A stretch of DNA of 64,000 nt. Origin: Isoptericola peretonis. GTDB taxonomy: Bacteria; Actinomycetota; Actinomycetes; Actinomycetales; Cellulomonadaceae. The notes beneath the pieces were generated by a model that was not told where the DNA came from, did not search any database, and saw only the letters and a program-made list of their open reading frames with translations. How positions within the stretch are numbered: the first letter of the stretch is position 1; each line of letters opens with the position of its first letter. The stretch lies in assembly GCA_023241745.1 (NCBI GenBank), contig JALQCY010000003.1, positions 643,426 through 707,425 of the forward strand, given 5' to 3'. A program made the translations under genes and the position numbers. Below are positions 50,916 to 59,167 of this stretch, piece by piece.

Positions 50916-50937
50916 TCACAGTGTGATCTGGGTCATG
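50916..50937 (+). promoter_or_regulatory. Possible CRP-type site before the surface-protein genes
   Basis: TGTGA-TCTGGG-TCATG (50922-50937 region) matches eight of ten fixed positions of TGTGA-N6-TCACA, and TCACA directly precedes it (50916-50920). It lies about 45 bases before the start of the first surface protein gene. Only resemblance supports it. Confidence 0.3.
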
Positions 50938-50977
50938 CAGCAGGCGTCATGACCCGCGTGCCTTTCGAGGGGGCCGA

Positions 50978-52600
50978 GTGACACGCAGCGTGAACGACCG
51001 CGCGCCGGTGGCAGCACGCCGCCGGCGCTGGGTCGCGCGCGCGGTCGGGTCGGTGGCCGGGCTCGTCGCCGGCACTGCGCTGGGCGTCGCGCTCGCCGGG
51101 GCCGCCTCGGCCGACACGGGCCCGGACGAGGGGCGTTCGCCGGAGAAGTCCGTCGTCCGGCACGTCGTCGATCACCTCGTCCCGCCGGCCGCGGAGGAGT
51201 CCTCGCAGAACGCCGCGCACCCCACTCCGGTGAAGGACGCCGTCGAGCAGCTGACCGCGCCTCTCGCCGAGCCCGCCGAGCCCGCCGAGCCCGCCGAGCC
51301 CGCTGAACGAGCTGAGCCCGCCGAGCCCGCCGAGCCCGCTGAACGAGCTGAGGCCGCCGAGCCCGCCGAGCCCGCCGAGCCCGCCGAGCCCGCCGAGCCC
51401 GCGGAGGCCCCGGAACCCGCCGATCCGGCTGAGCGCGGTGAACCTGCTGACCGCACGGTGCTCGGTGAGGTCGCCGACGCGGTCGTCGACGAGCTGCCGG
51501 AGAGGGCGCGCCAGGACGGCACCGAGACGGACGGCTCTGCACCCGCTCTCCCCGCGGAACAACCCTCCGCCGAGCGGGACGAGGACTCGGACTCGCCGCC
51601 CGAGGACCCGTCGACCCTGGAGCCGGTGGCGGAGGCCGTCGACGTCGTGGTCCGGCCCGCCGCGGCCGTCACCGAACCCGTCGGGTCCGTCGTCAGGACG
51701 GTCACCGAGCCGGTCGGTGCCGGGCTCGAGCCGGTGAACGCGGTCGTGGAGAGCGTCACCACCCCGGTCGGCGTCGTCGTGCAGCCCGTGACGGCTGCGC
51801 TCGGGGCCGTCGTCACGCCCGTGGCACCGGTCCTCGCTCCCGTCGTCGAGCCGGTGGGCGAGGTCGTGCGGGCGGTGTCCACCCCGCTCGCGCCGGTCAC
51901 GGACGTCGTGGGAGCCGTCGTCGGACCCGTGGTGACGTCCCTCGACCCGGTGGCGGACCCGGTCGTGGACCTGGTGGCGCCCGTCGTCGGGTCGCTCGAT
52001 CCCGTCGTCGGGCCGGTGCTCGACGTGACCGCGCCGGTCGTCGGGGCGCTGGACCCGGTGGTGGACCCGGTGGTCGGAGCGCTCGAGCCGGTCGTGGCGC
52101 CCGTGACGGAACCCCTCGCGCCGGTCACCGGCCCGGTGGGCGTCCTGCTCCCCGAGACGCTGGCGCCGGACGCGCGGCCCGCCGTCGTGCCGCCCGTCGC
52201 CTCGGCGCCGGCCGGCTCCGTGCCCGCGGCGGCGACATCGGCTACGCACGAGGCCACGCGGCCCGTGGTCCCCGCCGGCAGCACGGGCGCGACGGTGGCG
52301 GACGCCGCGCCTGCGGCGCTCGCGGACAGCGAGGCCGACGTCGTGCCGGTCCGCCACGCGACCGCCCCGGCCGCGGGGACGGCGACCGAGAGCGAGCGGA
52401 CGCCCGCCTCGCCGCCCTCGCCCGCGCTCACCACGGCGGGCGGCGGCACCTCCGCGGGGTCGCGCGGGGCGTTCGGTGACGCGGCCGCCGTGCTCGGCGA
52501 CCACGCGCACGCTTCCGTCGGAGCCTGGCTGATGCCGCCCGGCGACACCCTCGTCCGCCTCCCGGCGGTCGCGTACGACATCCCCGTCTCTCCTGCCTGA
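50978..52600 (+). CDS. Exported low-complexity repeat protein (AEP and PVV repeats)
   Basis: Protein of 540 residues of unknown function. A long basic n-region and Sec signal (cleavage near AGAASADTG, residue 46) are followed by an AEP/AER tandem run (about 97-150), an acidic spacer, then about 180 residues of valine/proline repeats of the type VVxPVxxVVEPV with a loose 11-residue period (about 215-390), and a disordered Ala/Thr/Pro tail. There is no sortase signal, lipobox or C-terminal anchor, so it is probably secreted or loosely wall-associated. GAGGGGGCC precedes the GTG. A branched hairpin and then the sorted surface protein follow. Confidence 0.75.
   Translation: MTRSVNDRAPVAARRRRWVARAVGSVAGLVAGTALGVALAGAASADTGPDEGRSPEKSVVRHVVDHLVPPAAEESSQNAAHPTPVKDAVEQLTAPLAEPAEPAEPAEPAERAEPAEPAEPAERAEAAEPAEPAEPAEPAEPAEAPEPADPAERGEPADRTVLGEVADAVVDELPERARQDGTETDGSAPALPAEQPSAERDEDSDSPPEDPSTLEPVAEAVDVVVRPAAAVTEPVGSVVRTVTEPVGAGLEPVNAVVESVTTPVGVVVQPVTAALGAVVTPVAPVLAPVVEPVGEVVRAVSTPLAPVTDVVGAVVGPVVTSLDPVADPVVDLVAPVVGSLDPVVGPVLDVTAPVVGALDPVVDPVVGALEPVVAPVTEPLAPVTGPVGVLLPETLAPDARPAVVPPVASAPAGSVPAAATSATHEATRPVVPAGSTGATVADAAPAALADSEADVVPVRHATAPAAGTATESERTPASPPSPALTTAGGGTSAGSRGAFGDAAAVLGDHAHASVGAWLMPPGDTLVRLPAVAYDIPVSPA
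51266..51440 (+). repeat. 9-base tandem repeat encoding AEP
   Basis: GCCGAGCCC-type 9-base units repeat about 18 times with interruptions GAACGAGCT (AER), encoding a rigid Ala-Glu-Pro stalk. The near-identical units make copy-number change likely. Confidence 0.85.
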
Positions 52601-52670
52601 CGTGGCCGCGTCGCGCCTTCGTGCGCGACCGCGACCGTGAGCGGCGCCCGCCGCTCGCGTCCCACGTCAG
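52597..52670 (+). other. Branched (three-way) hairpin between two surface-protein genes
   Basis: CTGACGTGG (52597-52605) pairs with CCACGTCAG (52662-52670) and encloses two further perfect hairpins: GTCGCGC/GCGCGAC (52610-52616 with 52623-52629) and GAGCGGC/GCCGCTC (52639-52645 with 52650-52656). The outer stem includes the stop codon of the upstream gene, and the ribosome site AGGAG of the next gene starts 3 bases after it. It may be a terminator/attenuator or a structured leader. Confidence 0.7.
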
Positions 52671-52684
52671 TCAGGAGCCGGATC

Positions 52685-54817
52685 ATGCACACCTACGTTC
52701 GACGCGCGCTGCGAACAGCGCTCGTCGCGGGCGGCCTGGTGGTCGCCGGGGCCACGATGGCCCAAGCGGCAGACGATGACGTCGTCGACGTCACCGTGGG
52801 CGAGGACACCTCGGTGGACCTCAACCTGAGCGAGGTCTCGGAGGAGACGAGCGACGCCTCGCTCGAGACCCCGGTCGACCTCCCCGAGGTCGACACCCAG
52901 CCGGTCGAGGACGTCGTGGACGCCGTCGCTGGGGAAGGCGGCGTCGTGGACGACGTCGCGGGTCCGGACGAGTCGGCGGAGACCACGACGGACGACCTCG
53001 TCGACACGGCCGCCGAGGACGTCCGGGACACCGTCGAGGACCTGGGGTCCGGTGACGTCGAGGCGGTCGTCGAGGACGTCGCCGGTGAGGAAGGCGTCGT
53101 CGACGACGTCCTCGAGGACCAGGGCGAGAGCGAGGGCTCGGGTCAGGACGCCGGTGAGTCCGACAGCGAGGCCGACGTCGCCGGTGACGCCGGGGCGGCG
53201 GTGGACGACGCCGTCGACCAGGTGTCGGAGTCCGCGTCGGACGTGACGGGCGGCGTCGACGATGCCCTCGGCACCGGCACGGCCGTCCGGGACACCGTCG
53301 ACGGGCTGGTCGGTGAGGACGGCGTGGTGGATGACGTCGTGGGTGCCGACGAGCCGCAGGACGGTGTCACGGACGAGGCCGTGGAGCACGTGGTCGAGGA
53401 TGTCGACGTGATCGTCGGCGACCTGGTCGAGGGTGACATCGGCGGGGTGGCGGACGGTCTCACCTCGGACGACGGCGTGGTGGACGACGTGCTGGAGGAC
53501 CAGGGTCTGGACCCGGTGCTGAGCGACGTCGTGGACACCACCGGTGCGGTGGACGACCTGCTGGGCGCGGGTGACCTGGTCGAGGGCACCGTCGACGGCA
53601 TCGCCGGCGAGGACGGCGTGGTGGACGACGTCGTGGGTGCCGACGAGCCGCAGGCGGGCGTCACCGATGGTGTCGTCGAAGCCGTGGTGGACGACGTCGA
53701 TTCCGCCCTGGACTCGGTGACGGCGGGTGACCTGCCGGGTGTCGTGGACGATGTCGTGGCCGAGGACGGCGTGGTGGACGACGTGCTGGAGGACCAGGGG
53801 CTGGACCCGGTGCTGAGCGACGTCGTGGACTCCACCGGTGCGGTGGACGACCTGCTGGGTACGGGTGACCTGGTCGAGGGCGCCGTCGACGGCATCGCCG
53901 GTGAGGACGGCGTGGTGGACGACGTCGTGGGTGCCGACGAGCCGCAGGACGGTGTCACGGACGAGGCCGTGGAGCATGTGCTCGACGACCTGGAGCAGAT
54001 CGTGGGCGATCTGGTCGAGGGTGACCTCGGCGGGGTCGCGGACGGTCTCACCTCGGACGACGGTCTGGTGGACGACGTGCTGGAGGACCAGGGTCTGGAC
54101 CCGGTGCTGAGCGACGTCGTGGACTCCGCCGGTGCGGTGGACGACCTGCTGGGCACGGGCGACCTGGTCGAGGGCACCGTCGACGGCATCGCCGGCGAGG
54201 ACGGCGTGCTCGACGACGTCCTCGGTGCCGACGACCCGCAGGACGGGGTGACGGACGAGCTCGTGGAGCACGTGGTCGAGGACGTCGACGCGATCGTCGA
54301 CGACGTTCTCGAGGGTGACCTCCCCGGAGTGGTCGACGGCATCCTTGCCGAGGACGGCCTGGTGGACGACGTCCTCGAGAACGGCTCGGCCGGCGTCGAC
54401 CCCACGGACCCGACGGACCCGACGGACCCGACGGACCCGACGGACCCGACCGACCCCACGGACCCCACGGACCCCACGGACCCCACGGACCCGACCGACC
54501 CCGGTGACGGCGGCGACGGCGGAACCGACGGCCCCGGCACGGGAGACGGTGGCGCCGACGTGCCGGGAGACGGCTCGACGGCACCGGTAGGCGGCCCGAT
54601 CGGTGCGGTGCCGGGCTCGGACGGCCTGACCGGGCTGTCCTCGGGCGCCGGCACGTGGGCGTCGCCGGACACGGGCACCGCGACCGCCACGGCGGGCGCC
54701 CTCGCGGCCACGGGCGCGGACCCGCGGCTGCCGGGGCTGGCGCTGTTGCTGCTGCTCGCGGGCACGGCGCTGGTCCGGCGCCGCCGGGAGGTGACCGCCG
54801 CGGTCGACAACCGCTGA
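52685..54817 (+). CDS. Cell-wall-sorted repeat protein with LAATG signal
   Basis: Acidic surface protein of 710 residues. Sec signal (cleavage near MAQAADDD, residue 26), an Asp/Glu/Val-rich region, then about 3.7 units of a 98-residue repeat, each with VDGIAGEDGVVDDVVGADEP and DDGVVDDVLEDQGLDPVLSD motifs. An 11-fold DPT linker and a Gly/Asp-rich spacer follow. The C-terminus has LAATGADPR, a hydrophobic helix and RRRR, a classic sorting signal; LAxTG is the target of class E sortases. Function unknown; the acidity suggests cation binding or charge at the surface. AGGAG lies 7 bases before the ATG. Confidence 0.85.
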   Translation: MHTYVRRALRTALVAGGLVVAGATMAQAADDDVVDVTVGEDTSVDLNLSEVSEETSDASLETPVDLPEVDTQPVEDVVDAVAGEGGVVDDVAGPDESAETTTDDLVDTAAEDVRDTVEDLGSGDVEAVVEDVAGEEGVVDDVLEDQGESEGSGQDAGESDSEADVAGDAGAAVDDAVDQVSESASDVTGGVDDALGTGTAVRDTVDGLVGEDGVVDDVVGADEPQDGVTDEAVEHVVEDVDVIVGDLVEGDIGGVADGLTSDDGVVDDVLEDQGLDPVLSDVVDTTGAVDDLLGAGDLVEGTVDGIAGEDGVVDDVVGADEPQAGVTDGVVEAVVDDVDSALDSVTAGDLPGVVDDVVAEDGVVDDVLEDQGLDPVLSDVVDSTGAVDDLLGTGDLVEGAVDGIAGEDGVVDDVVGADEPQDGVTDEAVEHVLDDLEQIVGDLVEGDLGGVADGLTSDDGLVDDVLEDQGLDPVLSDVVDSAGAVDDLLGTGDLVEGTVDGIAGEDGVLDDVLGADDPQDGVTDELVEHVVEDVDAIVDDVLEGDLPGVVDGILAEDGLVDDVLENGSAGVDPTDPTDPTDPTDPTDPTDPTDPTDPTDPTDPTDPGDGGDGGTDGPGTGDGGADVPGDGSTAPVGGPIGAVPGSDGLTGLSSGAGTWASPDTGTATATAGALAATGADPRLPGLALLLLLAGTALVRRRREVTAAVDNR
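53297..54397 (+). repeat. 294-base direct repeats (98-residue units)
   Basis: The phrase GTCGACGG begins units at 53297, 53591, 53885 and 54179, exactly 294 bases apart each time; the fourth unit is cut short near 54397. Long stretches match at the DNA level among units, including third codon positions, which points to recent duplication or gene conversion. Confidence 0.9.
54398..54496 (+). repeat. 9-base tandem repeat encoding (DPT)11
   Basis: Eleven GAC-CCN-ACN units in a row code for a Pro/Thr wall-spanning linker before the sorting signal. Codon variants CCC/CCG come in blocks, a trace of unit duplication. Confidence 0.9.
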
Positions 54818-54821
54818 CCCA

Positions 54822-54843
54822 CCGGAGCCGACACCGGCTCCGG
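54822..54843 (+). terminator. Terminator after the sorted surface protein gene
   Basis: Perfect 8-base-pair stem CCGGAGCC/GGCTCCGG with a 6-base loop GACACC, starting 5 bases after the stop. A second, looser hairpin lies at 54859-54887 (CACGGG, CACT with AGTG, CCCGTG). Confidence 0.7.
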
Positions 54844-55077
54844 ACGGGGCGGCGCGGTCACGGGGGATCACTGGGGAGTGTCCCGTGGCCGCTCCGCCCC
54901 GGCTGGGGTCGGCGTGGGTGCAGCACGGCGCAGGGGGCCGGGCCGCACCCACGACACGTCGGCGACGCGGGGTGCGCGCGGCGGCCCCGGGCGGACGATC
55001 ACCGGCTCGAGAAGAGGGCCAGCAGACCCGCCCGGGGCTGCCCGCGGAAACACGACGCGACGGCACGCCTACTCTGG

Positions 55078-56388
55078 ATGACCGTGCCCCGACTGATCGC
55101 CGACCTGACCCCGTTGCGCGTCTCACCGGCGTACCGACGGCTGTGGTGGGGGCTGGGCGTCTCGAACATCGGCACGCAGGTCACGGTGGTCGCGGTCGGG
55201 CTGCAGGTGTACGCGCTCACCGGGTCCACGCTCGCGGTGGGGACGCTCGGCATCGCGGCGCTGGTGCCGCTGGTGGCGCTCGGCCTGTACGGCGGGGCGC
55301 TGGTGGACCACTACGACCGGCGAAGGGTGTCGCTGCTCGCGTCGTCGGTGCTGTGGCTGGTGACCGCGGGCATCGCCGCGCAGGCGTGGTTCGACGTCGG
55401 CTCGGTGAACCTGTTGTACGCGCTGGTGGCGGTGCAGTCGGCGGCGTTTGCCATCAACAACCCGGCGCGCACGTCGATCGTGCCGCGCCTGCTGGAGCCG
55501 CAGCTCATGCCGGCCGCCAACGCGCTGCAGACGCTGTCGTTCAACGTGGCGCTCACCTGCGGCCCCCTCGTGGGCGCGCTCCTCGTGGCCCGGCTCGGGT
55601 ACGCCTGGGCGTACACCCTCGACGTCCTCCTGTTCACCGCCGCGCTGTGGGCCGTGTGGCGGCTGCCCGCCGTCCCGTCCGAGCCCGTCGGCGACCCGAC
55701 GGACGGCGGCGTCCCGCGCCGTCGTGTCGTCGGGCTGAGCTCCGTGCTGGACGGGCTGCGCTACCTCGCCACGCGCCCCAACGTGCGCACCACGTTCCTC
55801 GTCGACCTGGCCGCGATGGTGCTCGCCTTCCCGCGCGTGCTGTGGCCCGCCGCGGGGGCGCTGTACCTGGGCGGCGGGGAGACGACCACCGGGGTGCTCG
55901 CCGCCGGGTTCGCCGTGGGCGGCATCCTCGCGAGCGTCTTCTCCGGGCCGTTGGTGCGCGTGCGGTGGCAGGGCCGGATCATCGTCTGGGCCATCACCGC
56001 ATGGGGCCTGAGCGTCGCGGCGTTCGGGGCCGTGCTCGTCGCCGTAGGCCCCGAGGCGCCCGACGGCGTCCTGTGGGGCGCCGTCGTGCTGGCGGGCGTC
56101 GCGCTGCTGCTGGCGGGCGGGTCGGACGCGATCTCGTCCGTGTTCCGGCAGTCGATCCTGCAGACGGCGACGCCGGACCACCTGCGCGGGCGGCTGCAGG
56201 GCGTGTTCATCGTCGTGGTGGCGGGCGGGCCCCGTCTGGGCGAGATGGTGCTCGGCGCGGAGGCCACCTGGTTCGGCGAGGGCTGGGCGGCCGTCGCCGG
56301 CGGCCTCGCGTGCGTCGCCGTCCTGTGGCTCGTGGTGCGGCTGCAGCCGCGGTTCTGGAGCTACGACGCGCGGCACCCCGAGCCATAG
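55078..56388 (+). CDS. MFS transporter, EntS-like
   Basis: Transporter of 436 residues with about eleven to twelve helices, of the MFS_3 group that includes the enterobactin exporter EntS. The MFS motif A loop is GGALVDHYDRRRVSLLASSV near 63-82, and NNPARTSIVPRLLEPQLMPA near 124-143 is typical of this group. The later segment HLRGRLQGVFIVVVAGGPRLG near 366 is also conserved. The substrate could be a siderophore or drug; no biosynthetic genes are nearby. The 234 bases before it hold only hairpins and no recognised gene. Confidence 0.82.
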   Translation: MTVPRLIADLTPLRVSPAYRRLWWGLGVSNIGTQVTVVAVGLQVYALTGSTLAVGTLGIAALVPLVALGLYGGALVDHYDRRRVSLLASSVLWLVTAGIAAQAWFDVGSVNLLYALVAVQSAAFAINNPARTSIVPRLLEPQLMPAANALQTLSFNVALTCGPLVGALLVARLGYAWAYTLDVLLFTAALWAVWRLPAVPSEPVGDPTDGGVPRRRVVGLSSVLDGLRYLATRPNVRTTFLVDLAAMVLAFPRVLWPAAGALYLGGGETTTGVLAAGFAVGGILASVFSGPLVRVRWQGRIIVWAITAWGLSVAAFGAVLVAVGPEAPDGVLWGAVVLAGVALLLAGGSDAISSVFRQSILQTATPDHLRGRLQGVFIVVVAGGPRLGEMVLGAEATWFGEGWAAVAGGLACVAVLWLVVRLQPRFWSYDARHPEP

Positions 56389-56395
56389 GCGACCG

Positions 56396-56698
56396 TCAGA
56401 GCCGCCAGCCGGGCCGGAACTCCGGGTGGTTTATGTACGGCAGGGCGAGCGCGCGGAGGATCCGCTCCCCGACGAACTCGATGCCGCTGTCGGCGCGCGC
56501 CGTGACGTGCCGGTCGAGGTCGACCGTCATGTCGAGGCCCGTGGCCTCGTACGCGAGCTCGACGATCCGGCGCTTGGCGTCGCACTCCACGAGCACCCGG
56601 GCCGGGTCCCAGGTCGCGCCGTCCAGGCCCGCCGTCCCGAGACGCGCGGCGGCGGCGTCCTCCTCGATCCTGGCGAGCAGGAACTCCGTCAGCGACAT
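56396..56698 (-). CDS. DUF6221-like small protein
   Basis: Protein of 100 residues: SLTEFLLARIEEDAAAAR at the start, WDPARVLVECDAKRRIVELA near 30-50 and a C-terminal HPEFRPGW. This pattern (short helical start, DPARVLAEVEAKRRI core) matches the actinobacterial DUF6221 family, found in chromosomes and phages, role unknown. Convergent with the MFS gene, 7 bases apart. It shares its strand with the second MFS gene upstream, 44 bases away. Confidence 0.68.
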   Translation of the reverse strand: MSLTEFLLARIEEDAAAARLGTAGLDGATWDPARVLVECDAKRRIVELAYEATGLDMTVDLDRHVTARADSGIEFVGERILRALALPYINHPEFRPGWRL

Positions 56699-56742
56699 CG
56701 TGTGCACCCCACGAACGGTACGCTGCCGCCGCTCACGCGGTG

Positions 56743-58047
56743 CTACGCCGCGGCCGTCTGCGCGTACGGGCGCCGGCGCCGCATCCCGGGCAGGGCCACG
56801 AGGGCGAGGATCGCGCACAGCCAGCCGCCCGACATCGTGACGAGGAATCCGGCGTGGGAGTCGACGGCGTCGATCGCCACGCCGGCGAGCCACGACCCGA
56901 GCGACACCCCGACGCCGAGCGACGTGCCCACCCAGGTGAGGCCCTCCGTGAGCTGGTGCGGCGCCACCAACGCCTGCACCAGCGCGTTGCCGTTGACAAG
57001 CGTGGGCGCGATAGCGAACCCGGTCAGGAACATCACCACGGCCAGCACGGCGATGTGGTGCACCAGGAAGAACATGGAGACGCCGACGGCGATGGCGCAC
57101 GCGCCGATCGTGAACCGGGTGGACAGGGGGGACATCCAGTGCCGCGCGCCGTACCCGAGCCCCGAGATCATCGAGCCGAGCGCGAAGCACGCCAGCACCA
57201 CGCCGGCCAGGCCCTTGACGCCCTGCTCCTCCGCGAACGCGACGGTGGCCACGTCGCTCGAGCCGAACATGACGCCCATGGCGACGAACACCACCGCGAG
57301 CACCGGCATCCCCGGCATCCGGATCGCCGACCGGTGGTCCAGCGCGACGGCGGCGGGGTGCGCCACCGTGCCGACGTGCTCGCCGTCCGCGGGCACGGAC
57401 GCGCGCGCCGGCGGCTCGGTGCGGCGCTGGCTGAGGAACCAGGCCGCGCCGCCGCCGCCGACGACCGCCGCCACGAGCAGCCCGCCCGACGGGAGGACGG
57501 TCGTCGCGAGGGTGGTGGCGACGACGGGGCCGACGATGAACACCAGCTCGTCGAGCGCCGCTTCCAGCGAGTACGCGGTGTGCAGGCGCTTGCCGTCGTC
57601 CAGGACGTTCGACCAGCGGGCCCGCACGAGCGAGCCGTACGAGCCCTGCGACGCGCCCCCGACGGCGGCGAGCACCCACAGCACCCACTCCGGCGCGCCG
57701 AGCACGGCGGCGAGCACCAGCCCCAGCAGGCCCACGGTGGTCGCGACCAGCAACGGCGTCATGACGCGCGCCTGGCCCACCCGGTCCACGACCCGCGCGA
57801 TCTGGGGGGACACGATCGCCTGCGCCACCACGAGCACGGCGGAGACGCGGCCGGCCATCGCGTAGGAGCCGTAGAGCGACTGCACCATGAGCACGGTGCT
57901 GATGCCCACCATCGACATGGGTAGCCGGGCCACCACGCCCGCGGCGGAGAACCGGGCGGCGCCCGGCACGCGCAGGACGTCGAGGTACGGGTTGCGGTTC
58001 GGCGTCCCCGACGCCGTGTCGGGGCTCTCAGGGACGGGCACGGTCAC
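56743..58047 (-). CDS. MFS transporter
   Basis: Transporter of 434 residues, twelve predicted helices in two halves with a cytosolic loop near 205-235 (SQRRTEPPARASVPADGEHV). The N-terminus is proline-rich; RVVDRVGQARVMTPLLVATT near 84-103 is the loop-2 motif. It resembles unassigned drug/sugar efflux permeases common in actinobacteria. GTG 58047 lies 6 bases past GAGAAT (minus strand 58059-58054), so the message is probably leaderless. Divergent from the YczE-like gene, with 78 bases between starts. Confidence 0.82.
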   Translation of the reverse strand: MTVPVPESPDTASGTPNRNPYLDVLRVPGAARFSAAGVVARLPMSMVGISTVLMVQSLYGSYAMAGRVSAVLVVAQAIVSPQIARVVDRVGQARVMTPLLVATTVGLLGLVLAAVLGAPEWVLWVLAAVGGASQGSYGSLVRARWSNVLDDGKRLHTAYSLEAALDELVFIVGPVVATTLATTVLPSGGLLVAAVVGGGGAAWFLSQRRTEPPARASVPADGEHVGTVAHPAAVALDHRSAIRMPGMPVLAVVFVAMGVMFGSSDVATVAFAEEQGVKGLAGVVLACFALGSMISGLGYGARHWMSPLSTRFTIGACAIAVGVSMFFLVHHIAVLAVVMFLTGFAIAPTLVNGNALVQALVAPHQLTEGLTWVGTSLGVGVSLGSWLAGVAIDAVDSHAGFLVTMSGGWLCAILALVALPGMRRRRPYAQTAAA

Positions 58048-58125
58048 TGCCGGATTCTCCCACCGCCGGCGGGCGACGGCAGCGCCGCCGCGCGCCGGGC
58101 AGGGGCGGCGCCTACCGTGCCGACC

Positions 58126-58797
58126 ATGACTGCGAGAGCCCGCCCCCGTGCGGCCCAGCTCGTCCCTCGCGCCGCATGGGCGCTCGGAGGCGTCGCGGTG
58201 CTCGCCCTCGGTTCGGCGGTGCTGCTCGCCGCGAACGTCGGCGTCGACCCGTTCACGGCGGCGAACATCGGGGTGAGCGGGCACCTGGGCGTCGGGCTCG
58301 GGCCGTACCAGCTCGCCGTGAACGTGGCGCTCCTCGTCCCCGTGGTCGTGTGGGCGCGCCGGTACGTCGGCCTCGGCACGGTCATCAACATGGTGATGAC
58401 CGGGTTCTTCGTCCAGTGGTTCGGCGCCCTGCTCGAACCCTGGGTGCCCGACCCGCCCGGGCACCTGCTGCAGACCGGGCTCTTCCTCGTGGGCATCGTG
58501 CTCTTCACCGCGGGCGCCTCCGCGTACATGACGGCGGGCATCGGCACCGCGCCCTACGACGCGATCGCGCCGATCGTGGTGGACCGCACCGGGGCGCGCT
58601 ACCGCCTGGTCCGCGTGGCGCAGGACCTCGCGTTCGTCGGCCTGGCGATCGTCTTCGGCGGACCCGTCGGCGTGGGCACCGTCATGACGGCGTTCTTCGC
58701 CGGCCCGCTCATCGCCTTCTTCACCGAGCGGGTCAACACGCCGCTGCTGCGCCGGCTGCTGCCGGACGACGAGGCGCCCGCCCCGCGAGCACGGTGA
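58126..58797 (+). CDS. YczE/YyaS-like membrane protein
   Basis: Protein of 223 residues with about five or six hydrophobic helices. The pattern GSAVLLAANVGVDPFTAANIG near 30-50 and GASAYMTAGIGTAPYDAI near 128-145 is that of the YczE/YitT-like membrane family, function unknown. TACCGT (58113-58118) ends 7 bases before the ATG, a leaderless promoter. The next gene, encoding a GNAT protein, follows 61 bases later. Confidence 0.75.
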   Translation: MTARARPRAAQLVPRAAWALGGVAVLALGSAVLLAANVGVDPFTAANIGVSGHLGVGLGPYQLAVNVALLVPVVVWARRYVGLGTVINMVMTGFFVQWFGALLEPWVPDPPGHLLQTGLFLVGIVLFTAGASAYMTAGIGTAPYDAIAPIVVDRTGARYRLVRVAQDLAFVGLAIVFGGPVGVGTVMTAFFAGPLIAFFTERVNTPLLRRLLPDDEAPAPRAR

Positions 58798-58858
58798 GGT
58801 CCTGCGGCCTCCAGCGCGCCAGGCGACAGATCTCGGGCCCACCGGCCAGGATGGGGCC

Positions 58859-59167
58859 ATGAACGACACCCCGACCACCGTGACGGTCGTCGACGACCGC
58901 GACCAGCAGGTCTTCCTCGCCCGCCTCGACGACGGCCGCACCGCGGGCGGCGCGTACTACGAGCGGTCGGGCGGCGTGGTCACGTTCACGCACACCGAGG
59001 TGGACCCCGCGCTCGAGGGGCAGGGGATCGGGTCGCAGCTCGCCGCCGGCGCGCTGGACCAGGTCCGCGCGGCGGGCGAGAAGATCGTCCCGCTGTGCCC
59101 GTTCATCAAGGCCTACGTGCGTCGCCACGACGAGTACGCCGACCTGCTCGCGCACCCCGCCCGGTGA
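58859..59167 (+). CDS. Short GNAT-family N-acetyltransferase (YjdJ-like)
   Basis: Protein of 102 residues, the compact GNAT type. FTHTEVDPALEGQGIGSQLA near 41-60 provides the acetyl-CoA pyrophosphate loop, and VPLCPFIKAYVRRHDEYADL near 78-97 is the family C-terminal motif. The acceptor is unknown. The stop overlaps the start of the following lipoprotein nuclease gene by 4 bases. Confidence 0.83.
   Translation: MNDTPTTVTVVDDRDQQVFLARLDDGRTAGGAYYERSGGVVTFTHTEVDPALEGQGIGSQLAAGALDQVRAAGEKIVPLCPFIKAYVRRHDEYADLLAHPAR

Noticed and set aside
51266..51440. CRISPR-like short repeats
   Set aside because: The repeats are in-frame 9-base codon units without spacers inside a coding region.
54859..54887. 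c-di-AMP-type riboswitch fragment upstream of the MFS gene
   Set aside because: The hairpin has a GGGG loop between CACT/AGTG arms but lacks the conserved GGGGTGAAT-like parts, and the gene is not a typical wall or ion target.
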